This document shows, in pieces, positions 8,199-16,467 of a DNA stretch of 64,000 bases. Origin of the DNA: JBCBSZ01 sp039185015 (lineage in GTDB: Bacteria; Actinomycetota; Acidimicrobiia; Acidimicrobiales; Poriferisodalaceae); the NCBI GenBank assembly GCA_039185015.1, contig JBCDAU010000005.1, positions 1 to 64,000 of the forward strand. Reading direction: 5' to 3'. A program made the translations under genes and the position numbers. Each line of letters opens with the position of its first letter. Within the stretch, counting starts at the first letter, position 1. Under the pieces are notes generated by a model. That model saw only the letters and a list, made by a program, of their open reading frames with translations. It was not told the origin of the DNA and did not search any database.

Positions 8199-8372
8199 AT
8201 GTTCCTCCACCAGTGCCCGACCTGCGGCGAGCGGCGCCTGCGCAGCATCCACGCCATCCAGGACGTCATCAACACGCCCGACGGCCCACTCGCCGTGGTG
8301 CGGTGCGGTCGCGGTCACGATGCCGCTGTCGACTTCCGCCGACCGCACGAGCCCGTGGCGATGGCGCTCTGA
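8199..8372 (+). CDS. Small zinc-ribbon-like protein
   Basis: A 57-residue protein. It starts MFLHQCPTCGERR, a C-x-x-C zinc knuckle, and has a second potential ligand set V-R-C-G-R-G-H at residues 34-40, so a C-x2-C...C-x3-H site is possible. Function unknown. Evidence that it is real: an ATG with open frame, a divergent LysR gene, the palindrome and TTGACA upstream. Its last 35 bp are duplicated with one mismatch 49 bp downstream, after the stop codon, suggesting a recent tandem duplication of the 3' end. It converges on the DAC-like gene. Confidence 0.55.
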   Translation: MFLHQCPTCGERRLRSIHAIQDVINTPDGPLAVVRCGRGHDAAVDFRRPHEPVAMAL

Positions 8373-8418
8373 ACCCGTCGATCTCCGCCGACCGCACGAG
8401 CCCGTGGCGGTGGCGCTC
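8335..8418 (+). repeat. Direct repeat, 35 bp, period 49
   Basis: Copies 8335-8369 and 8384-8418 differ at one base (A/G at 8361/8410). The first copy encodes the C-terminus of the small protein (RRPHEPVAMAL); the second is noncoding on this strand and reaches the stop codon of the convergent DAC-like gene. Confidence 0.85.
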
Positions 8419-9565
8419 ACCTCTCCCAGCTGGTGACGGCGCGCAGGACGTCGACGCCCTCGGGGAGCGCCTGTGTCGACTCGCACACCGGGCAGATCGG
8501 CCCGCCCGGCGAGCAGCTGCTGCCTCCGGGTGGACCCACGAGGAGCTCGCTGCCGCAGGTCGTGCACCGATGGGCGCCCTCCACGACCGCGGCCCCCGTG
8601 TCGAACGGCTCCGCGGGTGCGCAGACGGCCACCGGCGCTCCCGATGCGAACAGTGTCACCGGACCGTCCTCGCTGACGACCACGACCAACGCCTCGGGAT
8701 GGTCGAAGCTGTATCTCCGGGCCGAGGTGTGGCGCATGCCGCCGCTGGCCGGGACGAGCTCCTCGGCGCGCGGCGTGGCCAGGAGGCCGACACCGGTGTG
8801 GTGCACCGTGCCATCGAGGTCGAGGGTCACGGCGAGGTCGGTCTGCATCAGCGAGGCGAACAGCGCGGCGTAGTGGCGGCGATGCGAGACCGACAACGCC
8901 GGGGCTCGCATCGCGCGCCCCAGATCCAGACCGCCCGCCGGCCCGGCGCCCGGAGCGACGACAAAGGTCGTGCCGATGCGGGCCGGGCTCAACCAGTGCA
9001 CGGCGAGATCGAGCAGGCCGGCGAGCACCGCCTCCGGCAGTCGTGGGAGCAGCGGAGCCAGCACCGAGAGGTGGGCTCGGGCGCCCAGGCGTGTCGTCCA
9101 CTCTCGACCGGTCCACTGCACGACGCCCTCGTCCGAGAGCAGCCGCACCGTGCCCATCACCGTCCGCTGGACGATCAGCGCACCGGTGGCCTGCTGGATC
9201 TCGACCAGATCGGCCTCGTACTGCACGCTCCGCTCGAAGCAGGCAAGCATGAGCTGCTGGTCCAGGCTCCTGACCAGGAAGCTCGACCGGCCGTCGGCGA
9301 ACCGCCGCGCAGCATCGAGGTCGAGCATGCCGAGGTCGACGAGCTCGGCGATCCGACCACACGTGCTGGGCGCGGTCGTCGGACCGAACACGATCGAGCC
9401 GTAGACCGGCGTACGTCGCTCGAAGACCGGAGGGCGACGGGCGTGGTCCAGTTCGTCGAGCGCTGCCGCCACCACCCACGGATGGGCCGGCAGCCGGACG
9501 CCGTCCTCGCTGAGCTCGTCGTGGAGCCGCCGCAGGGGCGGCGCCCAGGTCCCCACATCCGACAT
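8417..9565 (-). CDS. Diadenylate-cyclase (DisA-N)-like protein, degenerate active site
   Basis: A 382-residue protein. An unassigned N-terminal domain (1-180) is followed by a DAC/DisA-N-like domain (about 185-315): TDLAVTLDLDG (242-252) aligns with the family D-G-A-x-x-I/L-D strand, GMRHTSA (276-282) with G-T-R-H-R-A-A, and VVVVSEDGPVTL with V-x-V-S-E-E-x-G. DAC enzymes make c-di-AMP, but here DGA is DLA and RHR is RHT, so activity is doubtful; nucleotide binding without catalysis is possible. The C-terminus carries a C-T-T-C ... C-P-V-C zinc ribbon. The ATG at 9565 has TAGCGT 8 nt upstream. Domain identity is by motif only. Confidence 0.65.
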   Translation of the reverse strand: MSDVGTWAPPLRRLHDELSEDGVRLPAHPWVVAAALDELDHARRPPVFERRTPVYGSIVFGPTTAPSTCGRIAELVDLGMLDLDAARRFADGRSSFLVRSLDQQLMLACFERSVQYEADLVEIQQATGALIVQRTVMGTVRLLSDEGVVQWTGREWTTRLGARAHLSVLAPLLPRLPEAVLAGLLDLAVHWLSPARIGTTFVVAPGAGPAGGLDLGRAMRAPALSVSHRRHYAALFASLMQTDLAVTLDLDGTVHHTGVGLLATPRAEELVPASGGMRHTSARRYSFDHPEALVVVVSEDGPVTLFASGAPVAVCAPAEPFDTGAAVVEGAHRCTTCGSELLVGPPGGSSCSPGGPICPVCESTQALPEGVDVLRAVTSWER

Positions 9566-9593
9566 GACCGACGACGCTACCGAACCGCTCGGC

Positions 9594-10007
9594 TCAGCCC
9601 ATCGACGCCAGGATGCGCTCGTGGACCTCGTCGAGCTGCTCCGGTGTCGCCCCCCGGCCGGACAGGTCCACCGGGAAGTGGTCTCCCGGCGACCTCGGCA
9701 TGATGTGCAGGTGGGTGTGGAACACCGTCTGCAGCGCGTCGGCACCGGTGTTCGACATGAGGTGGAAGGCCGTGCCGTCGACCGCTCCGGTGACCTGCGG
9801 AGCGACGTGACGGGCCAGCTCGACGGTGGCAGCGAGATCGTCGGCGTCGGCGACCACGAGGTTCTCGCTGTGGATCCGTGGGATGACCAGCGTGTGCCCC
9901 GGCGTGAGGGGAGCGATGTCGAGGAAAGCGATCGCCCGGTCGGACTCGGCGACCATCCGCGACGGCGCGACGCCCTCGACGATCGCGCAGAAGATGCACT
10001 GACTCAT
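9594..10007 (-). CDS. HIT family hydrolase
   Basis: A 137-residue histidine-triad nucleotide hydrolase/transferase. C-I-F-C-A-I-V-E-G at the N-terminus is the usual zinc-type CxxC start of HIT proteins, L-T-P-G-H-T-L-V-I-P is the conserved strand, and H-T-H-L-H-I-M-P-R holds the catalytic triad. Likely substrates are purine nucleoside phosphoramidates or dinucleotides; exact substrate unknown. 28 bp downstream is the start of the DAC-like gene on the same strand, so the two may be one transcript, a suggestive pairing of nucleotide-handling proteins. Confidence 0.92.
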   Translation of the reverse strand: MSQCIFCAIVEGVAPSRMVAESDRAIAFLDIAPLTPGHTLVIPRIHSENLVVADADDLAATVELARHVAPQVTGAVDGTAFHLMSNTGADALQTVFHTHLHIMPRSPGDHFPVDLSGRGATPEQLDEVHERILASMG

Positions 10008-10099
10008 GTCGTCCCGCCGTTCCTCGTGGTCCGTTCTCGTTGCCGGGACCTCGACCTCCCCATAGTGTCGCCGCCGGCACGACCGACCAGGGAGCGTCC

Positions 10100-11134
10100 A
10101 TGTCCACCACTCGCCTGCTCGCCGCCGAGCTCATCGGCACGTTCCTGCTCATGCTCGGCGGACCGGGCACGGCGGTCTTCGCCGGCGACCGGGTCGGGGT
10201 GCTCGGCATCTCGCTCGGCTTCGGCCTCGCGCTGCTGATCGCCGCCTACACGGTCGGGCCGATCTCGGGCTGTCACGTCAACCCCGCGGTGACGCTCGGG
10301 ATGACGTTGGCCGGCAAGCTCGATCGCCCCCTCGCGCCCTACTACCTCGGCGGCCAGCTGCTCGGGGCGTTGCTCGGTGGGTTCACCATCTGGGTGATCC
10401 GCAACGGCGCGTACGACGACTTCGAGGCCGCGCCCGACACCTTCGCGACGAACCTGTGGGGCGCCGAGCACGGCTTCTACAACTTCGGAGCGATGGTCGT
10501 CGCCGAGGTGGTGCTCACCGGCGTGCTGGTGCTCGCGGTCCTCGGGACGACCCGTCGGGGCTTCCCCCCGGCGGCGACCGGCGTGACGGTCGGCCTCACG
10601 CTCACGCTGGTCCACCTGATCAGCATCCCGATCGACAACACCTCGGTGAACCCCGCCCGCAGCTTCGGCATGGCCCTGTACGCCGGCGGGGCCGCCATCG
10701 AGCAGCTCTGGGCGTTCGTCCTGTTCCCGCTCATCGGTGCGGGTCTCGGCGTCCTGGTCTGGAGCGGCCTCGAGGGCATCCGGCTCGCTCCGGCTGACGG
10801 CCCAGGCGCAGCAGCAACCGACGACGAGGTGGTCGACCTCGCCGACGCCCCCGCCCCGGAGGAGGCTCCGGTCGATCCCGAGACGGTCCCGGCAGCGATG
10901 AGCGCCGCGACCGCGCCCGGCACCGTGAAGCTCCGCCACCCGTACGGGCCCGGCTCCCATGCCGTCCTCGACGAGCCGGGCACGATGCCCGAGGGCTATC
11001 CGGTCAAGGGCGAGGTCGACTCCCTGCGCTACCGGGGTCCGGACGATGTCGGCTACGACGACGGTGCGGCGGAGGTCTGGTTCGACACCCCGGAGTCCGC
11101 CGAGAGCGCCGGGTTCACGCGGGCCGAGGACTGA
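10100..11134 (+). CDS. aqpZ: Aquaporin Z with C-terminal extension domain
   Basis: A 344-residue MIP channel with six membrane helices in residues 1-225. Both pore motifs are intact: HVNPAVT (NPA at 61-63) and SVNPARS (NPA at 184-186, followed by the selectivity Arg187). His172 in TLVHLISIP matches the water-selective AqpZ filter, so water rather than glycerol is likely. After an acidic Ala/Pro linker (230-275) comes a roughly 65-residue tail with the pattern PEGYPVKG-x-x-x-S-L-x-Y...AEVWFDTPESAESAGFTRA, resembling small C-terminal 'YPIKGN' modules seen on unrelated actinobacterial proteins. Start at ATG 10100, with GGGAG upstream. Confidence 0.93.
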   Translation: MSTTRLLAAELIGTFLLMLGGPGTAVFAGDRVGVLGISLGFGLALLIAAYTVGPISGCHVNPAVTLGMTLAGKLDRPLAPYYLGGQLLGALLGGFTIWVIRNGAYDDFEAAPDTFATNLWGAEHGFYNFGAMVVAEVVLTGVLVLAVLGTTRRGFPPAATGVTVGLTLTLVHLISIPIDNTSVNPARSFGMALYAGGAAIEQLWAFVLFPLIGAGLGVLVWSGLEGIRLAPADGPGAAATDDEVVDLADAPAPEEAPVDPETVPAAMSAATAPGTVKLRHPYGPGSHAVLDEPGTMPEGYPVKGEVDSLRYRGPDDVGYDDGAAEVWFDTPESAESAGFTRAED

Positions 11135-11143
11135 CGGGAGCCG

Positions 11144-12079
11144 CTACTCGGGGACGAACCGGACCTCGAAGGCCTGGGGCCAGAGCTTGCCGGTGATGAG
11201 GAAGCGATCCTCACCGAGGTAGGCGATCCCGTTGAGCACGGCGTCGGCGTCCTCGTCGGCCGGGTCGGGCTCGATCAGCCCGGCGGCGTCGACGACCACG
11301 TCGACGATCCCGTCGTCGACCTCGAACGACACGATGGCGTCGGTCTGCCAGATGTTCGCCCACACCCGGTCGTCGATGCACTCGAGCTCGTTGATCAGGG
11401 CGATGGCGTCGCCCTCCACCGTCACCTCCACACGGTCGAGCGCCTCGAACGTCGCCGCGTCGCGGATCGTGATGGTCGGAGAGCCGTCCGACATGGCGAG
11501 ACGACCATCGCCGAGCTCGCACAGGCCCCAGCCCTGCGTCTCGTAGGAGAAGGTGCCCACCAACGACAGGTCCTCGATGTCGTGGACGAAGGCGGTCGAC
11601 TCCTGCCAGCTCAGCACGATGACCCGGTCGTCGACCACGGTCAGCCCCTCGGCGAACACGTCATCGGGCAGGTCGACCCGGTCGATCACGGACCAGTCGT
11701 CCGGGTCGACGCGCCGCAGGTCCGACAGGCCGTAGAGGCCACTGCTCTCGAAGAGGACGTCGCCCGACAGCTCGAGTCCCTGGGTGAACGCGTCGGGCAC
11801 GCGGTCGATCGTGCGGATCACCTCGGGTCGCAGCCGGATCAGCTCGCCCGGCGACGCGTCCGGTGGCGACAGCGGCGCCGATGTGGTCGTCGGTCCGGTC
11901 GAGGACGGCGGCGCCGTCGCGGTTCCCGCCTCGTCGTCGCCCGCCACCGGTTGCGAGGCGGAGGCGTCGGTCGTCGGCTCCGCGTCGAGGATGGTCAGCG
12001 CCGGCGCGCCGTCGTCGGACCCGGAGGAGCAGCCCAGGAGGAGGCCGGCGGCCCAGCCGAGGACGAGGAGACGTCGCAC
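11144..12079 (-). CDS. Glutaminyl-peptide cyclotransferase-like lipoprotein
   Basis: A 311-residue secreted lipoprotein: Arg-Arg start, hydrophobic stretch and lipobox L-L-G-C (Cys17), then a Ser/Thr/Pro-rich linker to about residue 85. The rest is the glutamine cyclotransferase beta-propeller, with the signature D-A-F-T-Q-G-L-E-L ... ESSGLYGLSDLRRVD and NELECIDDRVWANIWQTD. The plant-type enzyme forms N-terminal pyroglutamate; the bacterial role is uncertain. Start is GTG 12079. Convergent with aqpZ (9 bp) and divergent from deoD (57 bp). Confidence 0.88.
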   Translation of the reverse strand: MRRLLVLGWAAGLLLGCSSGSDDGAPALTILDAEPTTDASASQPVAGDDEAGTATAPPSSTGPTTTSAPLSPPDASPGELIRLRPEVIRTIDRVPDAFTQGLELSGDVLFESSGLYGLSDLRRVDPDDWSVIDRVDLPDDVFAEGLTVVDDRVIVLSWQESTAFVHDIEDLSLVGTFSYETQGWGLCELGDGRLAMSDGSPTITIRDAATFEALDRVEVTVEGDAIALINELECIDDRVWANIWQTDAIVSFEVDDGIVDVVVDAAGLIEPDPADEDADAVLNGIAYLGEDRFLITGKLWPQAFEVRFVPE

Positions 12080-12124
12080 GCCCCAGGACTATCGCGTCTC
12101 GTTCACGAAGGGCGCGCGCCGGGC

Positions 12125-12130
12125 TAGGTT
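12125..12130 (+). promoter_or_regulatory. Leaderless-type -10 box (TAGGTT) for deoD
   Basis: TAGGTT, six bases (CGTTCC), then the GTG start at 12137; no Shine-Dalgarno. Confidence 0.45.
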
Positions 12131-12136
12131 CGTTCC

Positions 12137-12844
12137 GTGCCCACGCCTCACATCTCGGCCCCCGATGGGGCGTTCGCTCCCACCGTCCTGCTCCCCGGCG
12201 ACCCGCTCCGCGCTCGTTGGATCGCCGACAACTTCCTCGAGGACGCCGAGTTGGTCACCGAGGTCCGCAACATGCTCGGTTACACCGGCACGTGGCAGGG
12301 ATCGCCCGTCTCGGTCATGGGGACCGGAATGGGCATCCCGTCGGCATCGATCTACGTCACCGAGCTCGTGAAGGACTACGGCTGCGAGCGGCTGATCCGC
12401 GTGGGCAGCTGCGGTGCGATCCAATCGTCGGTCGCGCTCCGCGACGTCGTCATCGCCATCGGTGCGTGTACCGACTCCTCGGTCAACCGGGCTCGCTTCG
12501 AGGGCCACGACTTCGCAGCGGTGGCCGACTACGAGCTGCTCCGGGGCGCGGTCGAGGCGGCGACGGCCGGCGGGCACTCGGTCCACGTCGGCAACGTCTT
12601 CTCCTCGGATCTGTTCTACGCACCAGCCGGGGTGGGCTACGACATCGCCACGGCGATGGGCGTCCTCGCCGTCGAGATGGAAGCCGCAGGCCTCTACGGC
12701 GTCGCCGCCGCTTACGGTGCGAAGGCCTTGGCCGTCTGTACCGTGAGCGACCACATCCTCACCGAGGAGGCGCTGCCCGCCGATGAGCGGCAGGAGAGTT
12801 TCTCCGACATGGTCGAGATCGCCCTCAGGGCCGCCTTCGACTGA
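12137..12844 (+). CDS. deoD: Purine-nucleoside phosphorylase (DeoD type)
   Basis: A 235-residue hexameric-type purine nucleoside phosphorylase, splitting purine (deoxy)nucleosides with phosphate for salvage. Motifs: L-L-P-G-D-P-L-R-A (phosphate), M-G-T-G-M-G-I-P-S, R-V-G-S-C-G-A-I, V-E-M-E-A-A-G-L (ribose) and the catalytic S-D-H. Full length for the family. The GTG start with TAGGTT 6 nt upstream suggests leaderless translation. Followed by a molybdoenzyme gene 51 bp downstream. Confidence 0.95.
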   Translation: MPTPHISAPDGAFAPTVLLPGDPLRARWIADNFLEDAELVTEVRNMLGYTGTWQGSPVSVMGTGMGIPSASIYVTELVKDYGCERLIRVGSCGAIQSSVALRDVVIAIGACTDSSVNRARFEGHDFAAVADYELLRGAVEAATAGGHSVHVGNVFSSDLFYAPAGVGYDIATAMGVLAVEMEAAGLYGVAAAYGAKALAVCTVSDHILTEEALPADERQESFSDMVEIALRAAFD

Positions 12845-12895
12845 GTCGGTGAGTTCCCCGATCGTTCATCGCAACGGGGAACATCGTCGTCGAGA

Positions 12896-14521
12896 ATGGG
12901 CGTTCGAACCGGTATGACCCAGACCACCACCGCGCCAGTCGAAGCGTCGTCGGCACCTGCTCCGCCGACCACCGGCCTCGACGCGCTCGCCGGCTTGCTC
13001 GCCGCCGCCGTCGCGCTCGGGGTGTCCGAGCTGTTGTCCGGGTTCGGCCGTTCCGTGCCGTCGCTGGTGACCTCGGTCGGCACCGCCGTCATCGACCTGG
13101 GGCCGAAGTGGTTCGTCGACATCGGCATCGACCTCTTCGGCACCAACGACAAGCCGGCCCTCATCATCGGCACGGTCATCCTGACCCTGCTCACCGGGCT
13201 CTTCGTCGGTGCGCGGGCCCGGCGCCTGCCGTGGCTCCCCGTCGCGGCGTTCCTGCTCTTCGGCGTCGTGGGTGCGGCCGCCGCGGCCCGTGATCCCCTC
13301 GCCTCCGACACCGCCGGCCTCGTGGTGGCGGTCATCACGGTCGCGACCGGCATCCTCACGCTTCGCTGGCTGCTCGCTGCCATCGACGGGCGCGTCCGTC
13401 CCGTCGTGGGTGCGCTCCTCGCATCCCAGAGCGACGATCCGGCCCCCGTGGTCCTGGCCACACCCGGTTCACGTCGCGAGTTCCTCGCCCGGGCCGGAGT
13501 CGTCGCCGGTGTCGCCGCGGTCACCCCGCTCGCGGGTCGCCGCCTCCGTGACCGCTTCGCCGTCGAGGAGATCCGCTCGAGCATCGAGATCGCTTCGGCC
13601 ACGCCGACGGCCGCCCGCAGCACGGGCCTGGACGTCCCCGGCATCACCTCGCTCTACACACCCAACGACGACTTCTACCGCATCGACACGGCGCTCGTGA
13701 TCCCGCAGGTCAACCCGGCCAACTGGTCGCTGCGGATCACCGGCGAGGTCGAGGAGGAGATCGAGATCTCCTACGACGAGCTCCTCGATCTCTCCACCGA
13801 CGAGTTCGACGTCACCATCGCGTGCGTCTCCAACGAGGTCGGCGGCGGGCTCATCGGCAACGCCCGGTGGCAGGGCGTGCCCATACAGCAGCTCCTGGAG
13901 CGGGCCCGTCCCACGTCGAACGCCGAGCAGCTCATGGGCGTCTCGGTCGACGGCTTCACCGCCGGTTTCCCGATCGAGCTGGCCTCCGACGGCCGCCCGG
14001 CGCTCGTCGCGGTCGGCATGAACGGCGAGCCGTTGCCAATCCGTCATGGCTTCCCGGCTCGGCTGATCGTGTCGGGTATCTACGGGTACGTCTCGGCCAC
14101 GAAGTGGTTGTCGGAGATCCGGCTCACCCGCTGGGAGGGCAACGACGGCTACTGGATCCCCCGTGGCTGGTCGAAGGAAGGCCCGATCAAGCTCCAGTCC
14201 CGCATCGACGTTCCCAACAATCGGGCGACCGTCCAGGCCGGCACGGTGGCCGTTGCGGGCGTCGCCTGGCATCAGCACACCGGCATCGCCGGGGTTCAGG
14301 TGCGGGTGGACGAGGGCGAGTGGGTCGACGCCGAGCTCGGCGAGGAGCTGACGATCAACACCTGGCGCCAGTGGCTCTATCGCTGGGACGCCGCGCCGGG
14401 CCAGCACGTGATCGACGTGCGGGCCGTCTCCGTCGACGGCGAGGTGCAGACCGCCGAGGTCGCTCCGGTGGCTCCCGACGGTGCCACCGGGCACCATCGG
14501 GTCCAGGTCAACGTCTCCTAG
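12896..14521 (+). CDS. Membrane-anchored sulfite-oxidase-type molybdopterin oxidoreductase
   Basis: A 541-residue protein. Residues about 20-175 form four membrane helices; after them S-R-R-E-F-L-A-R-A-G plus a hydrophobic stretch looks like an internal Tat-type signal/anchor. Residues 240-410 are the molybdopterin-binding sulfite-oxidase fold, with the Mo-ligating cysteine in T-I-A-C-V-S-N-E-V-G-G and P-I-R-H-G-F-P-A-R-L-I-V; the C-terminal Ig-like dimerisation domain (about 425-541) has GVAWHQHTGIAGVQVRVD. Substrate unknown: sulfite or another S/N-oxide. The ATG at 12914 is an equally good start. Convergent with the GHMP kinase, with a 4-bp overlap. Confidence 0.92.
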   Translation: MGVRTGMTQTTTAPVEASSAPAPPTTGLDALAGLLAAAVALGVSELLSGFGRSVPSLVTSVGTAVIDLGPKWFVDIGIDLFGTNDKPALIIGTVILTLLTGLFVGARARRLPWLPVAAFLLFGVVGAAAAARDPLASDTAGLVVAVITVATGILTLRWLLAAIDGRVRPVVGALLASQSDDPAPVVLATPGSRREFLARAGVVAGVAAVTPLAGRRLRDRFAVEEIRSSIEIASATPTAARSTGLDVPGITSLYTPNDDFYRIDTALVIPQVNPANWSLRITGEVEEEIEISYDELLDLSTDEFDVTIACVSNEVGGGLIGNARWQGVPIQQLLERARPTSNAEQLMGVSVDGFTAGFPIELASDGRPALVAVGMNGEPLPIRHGFPARLIVSGIYGYVSATKWLSEIRLTRWEGNDGYWIPRGWSKEGPIKLQSRIDVPNNRATVQAGTVAVAGVAWHQHTGIAGVQVRVDEGEWVDAELGEELTINTWRQWLYRWDAAPGQHVIDVRAVSVDGEVQTAEVAPVAPDGATGHHRVQVNVS

Positions 14522-15450
14522 CCCACTGGTCCGGCCGTCCGGATCAGCTCGACCGACGCCCCGACGGGGGCGACGGCGGCCACCAGCTGGTCGAGACCGC
14601 CGGTGGGCACCGTCGTCACGACCGCTCCCCCACTTCCGCTGTAGTTGACGTGCGCACCCGTGCCGCGTGCGGCCTCGACCAGGCCGACGTGGCTCGGATG
14701 GAGCGGCATCATGGCGGCCCGAAGCTCGTAGGACGCCGTCATGGCCGGCCCGAGCGCCCCCACGTCACCGGCGGAGAGGTCCCGCGCCGCTCGTCGTGCC
14801 AGATCGGCCAGGCGAGCGATGCCGGCCCTGACCGTCGCGTCACCCCGGTCCCAGCGTCCTCGCAGATCGCTGTGCGGCGTCGCCGACGACTCCCCGGCCG
14901 TCGGCAACCACGCGATCGCCAGCGGCGGCAGGAGCTCCGGCGTCAGGCGGGTCACGGCGCCGATCTCGAACCCGTCGAGCCAGAGCAGGTCGTCCTCGGC
15001 GAGCTCGCAGCGGACGACTCCCCGGTGGACCTGGGCGATGCGGTCCTGCAGCCCGCCCGGGATGCCGAGATCGTCGGTCTCGATGCGCAGCGCCAGAGCG
15101 GGGAGGATCTCGTCGGGCGGGTCGATGTCCGCGGCGAGCGCCGTGGCCTGGAGGGTGGCCACGATCACGGCCGACGAGCCTGCCAGGCCGACCTCCCGGG
15201 GGATGTCACTGGTCACGGCCACGCTGGCCGCGGGAACCGGCCAGCCCTCGCGGCGACAACGAGCCCGGGCCGCCCGCGCCAGCTGCTGCAGACCCTCCGC
15301 GCCCTCGAACCGGTCGGCCTCACCCTCGATCGGATGCAGCTCGACGGTGGCCCCCCAGTTGTCGACGGCCATCGTGAGCACCGCACCGCCGTAGCCGTCG
15401 GACGGGTTGCCGACGAGCGCCGTGCGAGCCGGCGCGCTGGTGCGGATCAC
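14518..15450 (-). CDS. GHMP family sugar kinase, glucuronokinase-like
   Basis: A 310-residue GHMP kinase. The N-terminus A-P-A-R-T-A-L-V-G-N-P-S-D-G-Y-G-G matches glucuronokinase-type members more than galacto- or mevalonate kinases, and the ATP-binding motif 2 reads R-E-V-G-L-A-G-S-S-A-V (residues 86-96). C-terminal motif 3 is V-N-Y-S-G-S-G-G-A-V. It probably phosphorylates the anomeric OH of a sugar or sugar acid; substrate is inference. Its ATG overlaps by 4 bp the stop of the upstream membrane-protein gene, so the two are translationally coupled. It also overlaps the convergent molybdoenzyme gene by 4 bp. Confidence 0.85.
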   Translation of the reverse strand: MIRTSAPARTALVGNPSDGYGGAVLTMAVDNWGATVELHPIEGEADRFEGAEGLQQLARAARARCRREGWPVPAASVAVTSDIPREVGLAGSSAVIVATLQATALAADIDPPDEILPALALRIETDDLGIPGGLQDRIAQVHRGVVRCELAEDDLLWLDGFEIGAVTRLTPELLPPLAIAWLPTAGESSATPHSDLRGRWDRGDATVRAGIARLADLARRAARDLSAGDVGALGPAMTASYELRAAMMPLHPSHVGLVEAARGTGAHVNYSGSGGAVVTTVPTGGLDQLVAAVAPVGASVELIRTAGPVG

Positions 15451-15956
15451 GGCCCGCCGAGCTCCCGGTGGGCGTCGAGCACGTTGAGCTCGTGATCGAG
15501 CGCCTCGTGCAACGTCTGGAGATCGGCGCGCGTCGCATCGGCCGCCGCGTCGCGGCTGAGGACCACCACGCGGTCAGCCACCGACTGGAGCTCCCGCACT
15601 CGACCTCGGAGCACCCCGATGACCGGACCCAGGGCACCGTCACCCCGAGCTGTCATGTTCGCCAGATCGGCGTCGAGCTCTTCACTGGCCCCCTGCAGTC
15701 GGCGGACCGTCGTCGCGAGATCGATCGGGCCGGGCCCGACGGCCTCGGCGGCCGCAGCGGCGGCGTCGACGCTCTCTCGCAGCTCGACCCGGAGCCGGAC
15801 CACCGTCCGCGTCGGGCTGGGCGGCAACGCTTCGGCACGCTCGATCAGGTCGGCGAGCCCCTCCCCCGTCCCCGCAGCGCGCTCTTGCCACCACCACCAG
15901 GCACCGACGGCAGCAGCGATCAGGAGCACCAGGATGACGGCGGCGGCAATCGCCAT
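15447..15956 (-). CDS. Single-pass membrane protein with coiled-coil domain
   Basis: A 169-residue protein of unknown function. Residues 2-22 are one membrane helix ending in W-W-W-W-Q, and the remainder is helical, Ala/Arg/Glu-rich and predicted coiled coil (RLRVELRESVDAAAAAAEAV). ATG 15956 is chosen because the helix then begins the protein and GGGAGGG lies upstream. Stop and next start overlap (ATGA) with the GHMP kinase. Divergent from the zinc-ribbon gene at 16042. Confidence 0.7.
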   Translation of the reverse strand: MAIAAAVILVLLIAAAVGAWWWWQERAAGTGEGLADLIERAEALPPSPTRTVVRLRVELRESVDAAAAAAEAVGPGPIDLATTVRRLQGASEELDADLANMTARGDGALGPVIGVLRGRVRELQSVADRVVVLSRDAAADATRADLQTLHEALDHELNVLDAHRELGGP

Positions 15957-16041
15957 GGTGGTCGGTTCCCTCCCTCGGAACGCCTCGGGCGCGACGCTAC
16001 CGTGGCAGGGGACCCGTTCGGCCACCGCGAAAGGTGACTCG

Positions 16042-16398
16042 ATGCGTTGCCCCACCGACTGCGACGTCGATCTGCTCATCACCGAGCGCCAGGGCGTCGA
16101 GATCGACTACTGCCCTCGTTGTCGGGGGGTCTGGCTCGATCGCGGTGAGCTCGACAAGATCCTCGATCGCGCCTCCGACGAGGTGGGCCGGATCGTCGAA
16201 CGCGAACGCAACGGCGAGCGCAGCGACCTGCCCGAGTGGTCCAGCGAGTACGACGAACGGGGCCGGGACCGATGGGCCTCGTCGTCTGGCAGCCGCCGCC
16301 GGGACGACGACGATGACGACCGCCCCAAGAAGAAGAAGCGGAAGAAGGACAAGAAGCAGCGAGCCTTCGATCTGCTCGAGGACATCTTCGACTTCTGA
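16042..16398 (+). CDS. TFIIB-type zinc-ribbon protein
   Basis: A 118-residue protein with a zf-TFIIB domain: M-R-C-P-T-D-C at the start and Y-C-P-R-C-R-G-V-W-L-D-R-G-E-L at residues 23-37, the family hallmark. After an acidic/Arg linker the tail has a striking charged segment (DDDDDD then KKKKRKKDKK) and ends in F-D-L-L-E-D-I-F-D-F. The family has no settled function; membership in RNA or protein quality control is speculative. Start ATG 16042 has AAGGTGA upstream. The basic cluster suggests nucleic-acid or membrane contact. Confidence 0.8.
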   Translation: MRCPTDCDVDLLITERQGVEIDYCPRCRGVWLDRGELDKILDRASDEVGRIVERERNGERSDLPEWSSEYDERGRDRWASSSGSRRRDDDDDDRPKKKKRKKDKKQRAFDLLEDIFDF

Positions 16399-16467
16399 CC
16401 GGGCGATCCGACACGGCGAGATGGCGTAGGCGGTCGACCGCTCGCCTTCGATAACGTGGGCGCCCGT

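Noticed and set aside
16430..16441. GCGGTCGACCGC palindrome upstream of the 564-residue protein.
   Set aside because: 12 bp in GC-rich DNA is expected by chance and it lacks flanking signals.
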